Assembly (NCBI GenBank): GCA_030156465.1
Contig: JASGMO010000004.1
Coordinates: forward strand, 1-20,075
Direction of reading: 5' to 3'
Source: Patescibacteria group bacterium
GTDB lineage: Bacteria; Patescibacteriota; Minisyncoccia; Minisyncoccales; Minisyncoccaceae
Length of the DNA stretch: 20,075 bases
Translations under genes and position numbers: made by a program
Shown: in pieces, positions 15,100-20,075 of the stretch
Numbering within the stretch: the stretch's first letter is position 1
Layout of the letters: every line of letters starts with the position of its first letter
Notes under the pieces: model-generated
What the model was told of the DNA's origin: nothing
Database searches by the model: none
The model's input: the letters and a program-made list of their open reading frames with translations, nothing else

Positions 15100-16758
15100 A
15101 TGAATTCAGAAATAGAACAAATTAAATCTCGTCTTAATATAGTTGATGTTGTCGGTGAATATATTAAGCTTGAAAAAGCAGGCATTAATTATCGAGCGCC
15201 TTGCCCATTTCATAGCGAAAAAACACCATCATTTTTTGTTTCACCATCTCGTCAAATGTGGCATTGTTTTGGAGGGTGCAATGAAGGGGGAGATATTTTT
15301 AAATTTGTAATGAAAATTGAAGGCATTGAATTTATAGATGCTTTAAAATTACTTGCTAAAAAAGCAGGAGTTCAGTTAAAGGCACCCTCAAAGAAATATG
15401 AAGAAATAAAAACACAGAGAGAAACCCTACTTAATATATGTAAAAAGGCCACTGCCTTTTTTTCTACTCAATTAGAAAAAAGTAAGGTTGGTTTAGAGGC
15501 AAAGAAGTACCTACTGGAAAGAGGGCTTAAGGAAGAAACAATCAAGGAATGGAAAATTGGATATGCTCCTTCAACATGGAATGGTCTTTGTGATTATTTA
15601 ATTGGACTTGGATATAACAGAAAAGACATTATTGGTGCCGGACTAGCTTCAGATAAGTTTTTTGATAGATTTCGTTCTAGAATAATTTTTCCAATTAGTG
15701 ATTCTTCTGGGCAAGTCATTGGATTCACGGGGAGGATTTTCAATACAGATGACAATGCAAAATATTTGAATACTCCTAATACATTATTGTATGACAAAAG
15801 TCAGGCATTATATGGTATAGATAAAGCTAAAGTAGAAATTAGAAAAAATGATAGCTGTGTTTTAGTTGAAGGAAATGTTGATTGTATTATGTCTCATCAA
15901 TCAGGAATAAAGAATTGTCTTGCTGTTTCTGGAACTGCCCTAACACCAATTCATTTGGGAATCATTAAAAGATTTTCTAATAATCTTATCTTAGCTTTTG
16001 ATATGGACCTTGCTGGAAACAATGCGACTAAAAAGGGAATAGATATGGCACTTAAGAATGGCTTTAATGTAAAAGTTATATCAATGAATAGCGAAAAGGA
16101 TCCAGCTGATATAATATTGAGTAGCGGAGAAGAAGAATGGAAGAAAATTATTGAAGAAGCAAAGCCAATTAATCAGTTTTATTTTGATTTAGCTTTTAAA
16201 AATAGGGACATTAAATCAATTGATGATCAAAAGAAAATAGTTAGCGAGCTATTGCCTATTTTCAAGAAAATTGATAATACCATAGAACAGACCTATTGGA
16301 TACAAAAATTAGCAGAAAAGCTTTCAATAAGAGAGGATGATATTAGACAAGAGATGAAAAGAATTAATTTACCTAAGCAAGAATTTGAAATACTAAAGGA
16401 AAAGAAAAGCAAGCCAAGAAAGGAATTATTAGAAGAGGCCATTCTTTCAATGATATTGATTAAGCCGTCAATAATTGAAAAACTAACACCAGAACAGAAG
16501 GAGCTTTTTACTTTTCTGCAAGAAGGGAATAATGATAGCTATATCATAATGAAATCAGAACTGCTAAAAGAGGAAGGGATAGATATTGACGATGAATGGC
16601 ACAAATGTGTTTACGAAATGGAAAACATATACAGGGAAGAAAAAAGGAAAAAAATAATGGTAGAGATTAAAGAAAAAGAAAAAGAAGGTTCATTTGAAGA
16701 AGTTAAAAAACTTTTAGTAGAGTTTAATAAATTAACAAAAAAAGATGATAAAAACTAA
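15100..16758 (+). CDS. dnaG: DNA primase DnaG
   Basis: DnaG makes RNA primers for replication. The 552-aa protein starts at ATG 15100, preceded by GGAAG at about 7 nt. An in-frame GTG at 15085 would overlap htrA and add only MGRII. The CHC2 zinc domain has C35, H38, C56 and C60; the second pair is CFGGC, one residue longer than the common CFGC. The catalytic core follows, with the Toprim acidic motif [10 protein letters not shown] (E257) and FDMDLAGN (D301, D303). The C-terminal helicase-binding part is shorter and more divergent than in E. coli (581 aa in total). It overlaps rpoD by 14 nt, giving the dnaG-rpoD pair found in many bacterial macromolecular-synthesis operons, here without rpsU next to it. 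Confidence 0.95.
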   Translation: MNSEIEQIKSRLNIVDVVGEYIKLEKAGINYRAPCPFHSEKTPSFFVSPSRQMWHCFGGCNEGGDIFKFVMKIEGIEFIDALKLLAKKAGVQLKAPSKKYEEIKTQRETLLNICKKATAFFSTQLEKSKVGLEAKKYLLERGLKEETIKEWKIGYAPSTWNGLCDYLIGLGYNRKDIIGAGLASDKFFDRFRSRIIFPISDSSGQVIGFTGRIFNTDDNAKYLNTPNTLLYDKSQALYGIDKAKVEIRKNDSCVLVEGNVDCIMSHQSGIKNCLAVSGTALTPIHLGIIKRFSNNLILAFDMDLAGNNATKKGIDMALKNGFNVKVISMNSEKDPADIILSSGEEEWKKIIEEAKPINQFYFDLAFKNRDIKSIDDQKKIVSELLPIFKKIDNTIEQTYWIQKLAEKLSIREDDIRQEMKRINLPKQEFEILKEKKSKPRKELLEEAILSMILIKPSIIEKLTPEQKELFTFLQEGNNDSYIIMKSELLKEEGIDIDDEWHKCVYEMENIYREEKRKKIMVEIKEKEKEGSFEEVKKLLVEFNKLTKKDDKN

Positions 16759-17857
16759 AAAAGAAGCTCCCAAAAAAACAATTAAAAAAAAGAAGAAAGT
16801 TATTTCTATTATTGTGCCGGAAAAACTAGATGGACTTATTAAAAAAGGAAAAACTAGAGGGTTTGTTACTTTTGGTGAGATATTAATCTTTTTTCCAAAC
16901 ATTGAAGATAATATCCAAGAATTAGATGAAATGCTACAAAGATTAGAGCAATTAGGAATAGAAATTAAAGAATCAAAAGGGTATTTAGATATAGATAAAA
17001 CAACAAAGAAGAAAAGATCATCTTTTGTTAAAATTGATTCTGTTCAATCATACTTAAAAGAAATCGGAAAAATATCTGCAATTACAGCAAAAGATGAAAA
17101 AGACCTAGCTAAAAGAATTGAAGAAGGTGATGAAGATGCCAAAAGAAGATTGGCTGAAGCTAACTTGAGGTTGGTTGTTTCAATAGCTAAGAAATACATC
17201 GGTCGTTCTCCCAATTTGACCTTGCTTGATCTGATTCAAGAGGGTAATTTAGGCCTATTTCGTGCTGTAGAGAAGTTTGATTGGAGGAAAGGTTACAAAT
17301 TCTCAACATATGCTACATGGTGGATTAGACAGACCATCACGCGTGCATTAGCTGATCAAGCAAGAACGATTAGAATTCCCGTTCATATGATTGAAACACT
17401 TACCAAACATACTCAAGCTAAAAGAAAACTATTACAAGAGTTAGATAGGGAGCCACTAGATGAAGAAGTTGCTGCAGAGATGGGGCTTGAGGTTGAAAAA
17501 GTTCGTCATTTAGATAAAATATCACAAAAAGCAATATCTCTTGAAACACCAGTTGGGGAAGATGAAAAAGATAGTGTTTTGGGAGAGTTTATCAAAGATG
17601 AAAAGCTTGAATCGCCATCATCACAAGCTGGAAGAACACTTTTAAGAGAACACCTAGATCACATCTTTGATGATCTTACCGAGAGAGAAAGAAAAATTAT
17701 TGTAATGAGATTTGGATTAGAAGACGGTGTTACGCATACACTAGAAGAAGTAGGGCAAGAATTTAATGTTACTCGTGAAAGAATTAGACAGATTGAAGCT
17801 AAGGCGATAGAGAAGATTAGGGCACACAAGGATTTGAAGAAGTTGGAGGGATATTAA
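16745..17857 (+). CDS. rpoD: Primary RNA polymerase sigma factor (RpoD / sigma-70 type)
   Basis: The 370-aa protein is the housekeeping sigma factor. After a lysine-rich start it has a region 1.1-like segment (about 24-83), region 1.2 ([13 protein letters not shown], about 98-130) and region 2 ([17 protein letters not shown]; then [20 protein letters not shown]; then [17 protein letters not shown], the -10 recognition helix, about 139-205). Region 3 begins [14 protein letters not shown], and region 4 includes [13 protein letters not shown] and [16 protein letters not shown], the helix-turn-helix for the -35 element (about 309-370). These fit the TTGACA/TATAAT promoters seen in the window. It starts 14 nt inside the end of dnaG. 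Confidence 0.95.
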   Translation: MIKTKKEAPKKTIKKKKKVISIIVPEKLDGLIKKGKTRGFVTFGEILIFFPNIEDNIQELDEMLQRLEQLGIEIKESKGYLDIDKTTKKKRSSFVKIDSVQSYLKEIGKISAITAKDEKDLAKRIEEGDEDAKRRLAEANLRLVVSIAKKYIGRSPNLTLLDLIQEGNLGLFRAVEKFDWRKGYKFSTYATWWIRQTITRALADQARTIRIPVHMIETLTKHTQAKRKLLQELDREPLDEEVAAEMGLEVEKVRHLDKISQKAISLETPVGEDEKDSVLGEFIKDEKLESPSSQAGRTLLREHLDHIFDDLTERERKIIVMRFGLEDGVTHTLEEVGQEFNVTRERIRQIEAKAIEKIRAHKDLKKLEGY

Positions 17858-17860
17858 TGC

Positions 17861-17889
17861 TTGACATTCGTCTAATATTCGTCTAATAT
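17861..17889 (+). promoter_or_regulatory. Sigma-70 promoter of fic, overlapping operator-like repeats
   Basis: TTGACA at 17861-17866, a 17-nt spacer, and TAATAT at 17884-17889, 3 nt after the rpoD stop. Transcription would start about 17895-17897, leaving a leader of about 10 nt before ATG 17906, without a Shine-Dalgarno sequence. The repeats at 17866-17905 cover the spacer, the -10 box and the start site. Confidence 0.65.
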
Positions 17890-17905
17890 ATGTCTATAGA
17901 CGAAT
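17866..17905 (+). repeat. Operator-like array: three 9-bp direct half-sites at 11-bp spacing plus one inverted
   Basis: Half-sites: ATTCGTCTA at 17866-17874 and again at 17877-17885, a variant ATATGTCTA at 17888-17896, and the reverse complement TAGACGAAT at 17897-17905. The first three start exactly 11 bp apart, one DNA turn. The third and fourth abut, giving an imperfect palindrome at 17888-17905. Because the array sits between the -35 box and the fic ATG, it probably binds a repressor, perhaps the Fic protein itself through its C-terminal winged helix. Confidence 0.7.
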
Positions 17906-18928
17906 ATGTTTAATCCTAAATACACAATAACTACAAAGATTTTAGCTAATATTAAGCGTATTGCTGAGTTAGCTACAGAACTAAATGGAAGGCATTTTTC
18001 TGATGTTGTGCTTTTTGAATTTGAAAAAAGAGCGAGAGAAATTTCAGCATATTCATCAACAAGCATCGAGGGTAATCCATTGCCTCTTACTGATGTAAAA
18101 AGATTAATTAAGAATTCTCCAGAAAAAATACGAGATACTGAAAAAGAAGTTCTAAATTATAATAATGCTCTCGTTCTCATAAATAATCACTCCGAAAAAA
18201 TATTAAATCTTAATTTTATTCTTGAAATCCAAAAGATAGTCACAAGTGAACTTATCAATAAATTTAATTCAGGTAGAATTCGTCAGGAATCAGTATTTGT
18301 AAATGATCCAAAAACAAGAAAAGTAATATATCTTCCGCCTGATTATCAAGATGTCCCTAAGATGATGGATGGATTAATAAATTACATTAATGATAACAAG
18401 GAAAAAATAGATCCCTTAATTTTAGCAGGTATTTTTCATAGACAATTTGTAATAATACATCCTTTTGTTGATGGTAATGGAAGAACCTCTCGCTTAATAA
18501 CTAAAAAAATACTTTCTAATATGGGGTTAGACACATTTAATCTTTTTAGTTTTGAGAATTATTATAACAATAATGTAACTAAATATTTTGAAAATGTTGG
18601 AGTATTTGGAAATTATTACGAAATCAAAGATAGTGTTGATTTTACTTCTTGGCTAGAGTATTTCACAGACGGAATAATTGATGAGTTACTTAGAGTCACT
18701 AAAGAGTTAAATAAGGTTGGCTCAAAGGAGTCAGATAGACTAGAAGATCATCATAAGATGATAATAGAATATATTAGAGAGAATGGAATCATGAAAGACA
18801 GTGATTATGCTAAGCTTACAAACAGAGCAAGAGCAACTAGGTATATTGATTTTAAGAAGTTAATAGAGTTTAACTTAATTGAAAGAAGGGGGAAGGGAAA
18901 GAATTCATACTATATATTGAAAGATTAG
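17906..18928 (+). CDS. Fic family protein (AMPylation-type) with C-terminal winged helix
   Basis: Fic enzymes usually transfer AMP from ATP to target proteins. The 340-aa protein carries the complete core HPFVDGNGRTSR (185-196) with catalytic H185, the anion-binding GNGR and R196. The inhibitory motif S/TxxxE(G/N) is present near the N-terminus as STSIEGN (51-57, S51 and E55), marking a class II, self-inhibited enzyme. The flap region QESVFVNDP...VIYLPPDY lies about 127-147. The C-terminal domain (about 275-340, HHKMIIEYIREN...DYAKLTNRARATRYIDF) looks like a winged helix-turn-helix. It has its own promoter with operator-like repeats, so autoregulation is likely. No antitoxin gene is adjacent. 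The start ATG at 17906 directly follows the last half-site. Confidence 0.92.
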   Translation: MFNPKYTITTKILANIKRIAELATELNGRHFSDVVLFEFEKRAREISAYSSTSIEGNPLPLTDVKRLIKNSPEKIRDTEKEVLNYNNALVLINNHSEKILNLNFILEIQKIVTSELINKFNSGRIRQESVFVNDPKTRKVIYLPPDYQDVPKMMDGLINYINDNKEKIDPLILAGIFHRQFVIIHPFVDGNGRTSRLITKKILSNMGLDTFNLFSFENYYNNNVTKYFENVGVFGNYYEIKDSVDFTSWLEYFTDGIIDELLRVTKELNKVGSKESDRLEDHHKMIIEYIRENGIMKDSDYAKLTNRARATRYIDFKKLIEFNLIERRGKGKNSYYILKD

Positions 18929-18991
18929 GAATATTATATTCAAAAGAAGGGATGCTAGACATTTACTAATTTTATTTTATATTAAAATCAG

Positions 18992-19005
18992 CACATTGAA
19001 ATGTG
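18992..19005 (+). promoter_or_regulatory. Small hairpin next to the ribosome-binding site of the isoprenoid-synthase-like gene
   Basis: CACAT (18992-18996) pairs with ATGTG (19001-19005) around a TGAA loop. The Shine-Dalgarno-like GGTG at 19005-19008, 6 nt from ATG 19015, begins at its 3' edge. The stem is short (5 bp), so regulation is only possible, not shown. It is one of the few Shine-Dalgarno-like sites in the window. Confidence 0.3.
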
Positions 19006-19014
19006 GTGATTACT

Positions 19015-19780
19015 ATGAGTTACAAAGTGTTTTGTAGTTTTGAGATGAGAAGAGCAAGTGGAAGAAAATTTTCAACGAAAATTTGGCACATTATTCTTCT
19101 TATAATCTTTCTTCTTTTCCCAAAGAAGTATAAGGCAATAACTTTGCTTTATGGATGGTTCCGAGTCGTCGATGATATTATCGATGATGAGGAGGAAATG
19201 CCTACTGGTTATGATGTCTATTCATATATCCAGCAGAAACAATCTTTGATTGAAGGAAAAGATACGATTCTTTTAAAAGAAGATGCAATGTATCTTTCTG
19301 CCCTTCAAATATTATCTCAAAAAGGTATTGATTTAAAACAAGAAATCAAAGATCTTTTCCTTGCCATGACAAAAGAATATCTAAGCAAGTTTGTCAGAAG
19401 ATCAGAATTTGAATCAAAGATTCTACTTCAAGATAGAGCAGTATTGATGATGCTTGTGAAGGTTCACAGTAATAACTATGGGCCTCTAGATCCGATACTT
19501 TTTGATTTTTTTACTAGAGTTGATGCCCTCTCTGGAAGATGCCATTAATATGGGAATCGACGTCCACAGGCCTCTTTCTTTTGAAGGATTGATAAGAAAT
19601 CCAAAGTTTAGAGAGTGGTACATCAAAGAGGTCGATAGGGCAATCATCAAATCAATAAAGATATATCAAATAATGAGGGAAAGGCAAGAATTCTTTTTAC
19701 TTAAAATAGTTTTTGACATTCTCAAGATTGATAATCGTCTTAAAAAACTAAAGGAATCGCCATTCCTTTTTTTTATTTAG
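19015..19780 (+). pseudogene. Squalene/phytoene-synthase-like gene, interrupted by a +1 frameshift at a T7 tract
   Basis: The first part (19015-19548) begins MSYKVFCSFEMRRASG and contains YGWFRVVDDIIDDEEE, with the aspartate motif D53-D54-I-I-D57-D58 of head-to-head isoprenyl synthases. It then runs off into a stop at 19546-19548. The homologous-looking continuation is in the next frame, to a TAG at 19778-19780. At the run of seven Ts (19506-19512), removing one T joins the two frames without a break (ILFDF then LLELMPSLEDAINMGIDV), giving about 254 aa. The second aspartate motif is not clearly recognised. ATG 19015 with an upstream GGTG was chosen over a GTG at 19003. It may be a sequencing error, a real pseudogene or, less likely, programmed slippage. 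The product would make C30 or C40 isoprenoids if functional. Confidence 0.65.
19750..19774 (+). terminator. Intrinsic terminator inside the 3' end of the isoprenoid-synthase-like gene
   Basis: AAAGGAAT (19750-19757) pairs perfectly with ATTCCTTT (19762-19769) around a CGCC loop, and a T-tract runs 19767-19774. The stop codon TAG (19778-19780) is downstream, so the last residues (ESPFLFFI) are encoded by the terminator. This mirrors the terminator overlapping the stop at 163-185. Confidence 0.8.
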
Positions 19781-19795
19781 AAAAAATTAATAGGG

Positions 19796-19824
19796 TTGAT
19801 AAAAAATTTAATTTAAGGTATATA
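19796..19824 (+). promoter_or_regulatory. Promoter of tRNA-Asn
   Basis: TTGATA at 19796-19801, a 17-nt spacer, and TATATA at 19819-19824 (TATATT at 19821-19826 is an alternative with a 19-nt spacer). The mature tRNA starts at 19835. Confidence 0.5.
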
Positions 19825-19834
19825 TTAATTACAT

Positions 19835-19906
19835 TCCGGTGTGGCGCAATGGTAGCGCGGATGCCTGTTAAGCATTAGGTTGTAGGTTCGAATCCTACCA
19901 CCGGAG
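19835..19906 (+). tRNA. tRNA-Asn (anticodon GTT)
   Basis: A full cloverleaf can be drawn. The acceptor stem is TCCGGTG (19835-19841) with CACCGGA (19899-19905) and discriminator G19906. The D-stem is GCGC/GCGC around AATGGTA. The anticodon stem is GATGC/GCATT (closed by one G-T pair) with loop CTGTTAA, so the anticodon GTT is at 19867-19869. The variable loop is AGGTT. The T-stem is GTAGG/CCTAC with loop TTCGAAT. The 3' CCA is not encoded (GCAAT follows), so it must be added by CCA-adding enzyme. The sequence is close to the usual bacterial tRNA-Asn. Confidence 0.97.
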
Positions 19907-20054
19907 CAATATGAAAAAGTATCAGGAGACCGGTTATGGTCAAAATATAAATAGTTTAAAATCAAGGCACCTTTTTTGAACTGGGACCTAAAAAGTGGAC
20001 ACAATCGTGTCCATTTTTTAATATATAAATAAGAATAATTAAATAAATAAAAAC
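19907..20054. other. Intergenic region after tRNA-Asn, no gene recognised
   Basis: The stretch is AT-rich. It holds a 22-codon open frame (ATG at 19914) without similarity, a short GACC/GGTC inverted repeat around 19929-19942, and the terminator at 19995-20019. No promoter with both boxes is evident before 20055. Confidence 0.5.
19995..20019 (+). terminator. Strong intrinsic terminator
   Basis: TGGACAC (19996-20002) pairs perfectly with GTGTCCA (20007-20013) around an AATC loop, followed by six Ts (20014-20019) and preceded by an A-run, so it could work in both directions. It may end the tRNA transcript and could also serve a convergent gene beyond the window. Confidence 0.75.
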
Positions 20055-20075
20055 ATGTTTACAAAAGATGAAATA
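20055..20075 (+). CDS. Possible start of another gene (first seven codons, MFTKDEI)
   Basis: An ATG at 20055 opens a frame that runs to the window edge. It follows a terminator and an AT-rich stretch, as do other gene starts here, but seven codons are too few to identify a product or to be sure it is coding. No Shine-Dalgarno sequence is visible. Confidence 0.3.

Noticed and set aside
18925..18945. GAATATTATATTC inverted repeat after fic as a terminator
   Set aside because: There is almost no loop, no GC in the stem and no T-tract.
19914..19982. 22-codon open frame after tRNA-Asn
   Set aside because: It is too short, has no Shine-Dalgarno or promoter signal, and no recognisable sequence.
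1..20075. UGA read as glycine (code 25)
   Set aside because: Several genes end at TGA where the family ends and the next gene begins, so the standard bacterial code fits.
1..20075. CRISPR array, insertion sequence or prophage
   Set aside because: No regularly spaced long repeats, transposase, integrase or phage genes are visible. The only mobile elements are the two inteins.

Overview
The window looks like a piece of a low-GC genome from the Candidate Phyla Radiation (Patescibacteria, probably a Parcubacteria-like lineage). This is inferred from several signs: tightly packed genes with 1-16 nt overlaps, few Shine-Dalgarno sequences, leaderless-type promoters, an anaerobic ribonucleotide reductase carrying inteins, ComEC without its nuclease domain, a tail-less FtsZ, and glycosyltransferases with a transporter in place of large biosynthetic operons. 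Several genes end in an ordinary TGA (7334, 8574, 12123), so the UGA=Gly code of Gracilibacteria/SR1 does not apply. All annotated genes are on the + strand.

Layout. 1-178: 3' end of a GatB/YqeY gene with a terminator overlapping its stop. 216-2744: ybeY, ftsA, ftsZ (rRNA maturation, cell division). 2760-9943: a TTGACA-17-TAAAAT promoter drives nrdD (two LAGLIDADG inteins, 316 and 402 aa), a small glycyl-radical-domain protein, nrdG, a rhomboid protease and comEC, with the genes overlapping or nearly touching. 9923-12125: a second promoter drives a GT-B glycosyltransferase and an EamA/DMT transporter. 12122-17857: a third promoter drives a membrane-anchored clan GH-A-like hydrolase, a GT2 glycosyltransferase, an HtrA protease, dnaG and rpoD. 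17861-18928: a Fic protein with its own promoter embedded in 11-bp-periodic repeats. 19015-19780: a squalene/phytoene-synthase-like gene broken by a +1 frameshift at a T7 tract, ending in a terminator. 19835-19906: tRNA-Asn(GTT). 19907-20054: non-coding, with a strong terminator. 20055-20075: possibly the first codons of another gene.

The most interesting locus is the nrdD/nrdG region. The 86-aa protein between the two genes joins two CxxC pairs to a copy of the NrdD glycyl-radical C-terminus. The two copies share a 74-bp block that is identical at the DNA level, third positions included. It resembles a 'spare radical' subunit for ribonucleotide reductase, analogous to GrcA/YfiD for pyruvate formate-lyase. 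Other points of note are the two inteins in the NrdD active-site segments, the ordered operator-like repeats before fic, the promoters whose -10 boxes lie 6-7 nt from the ATG, and the FtsZ that ends right after its folded core.
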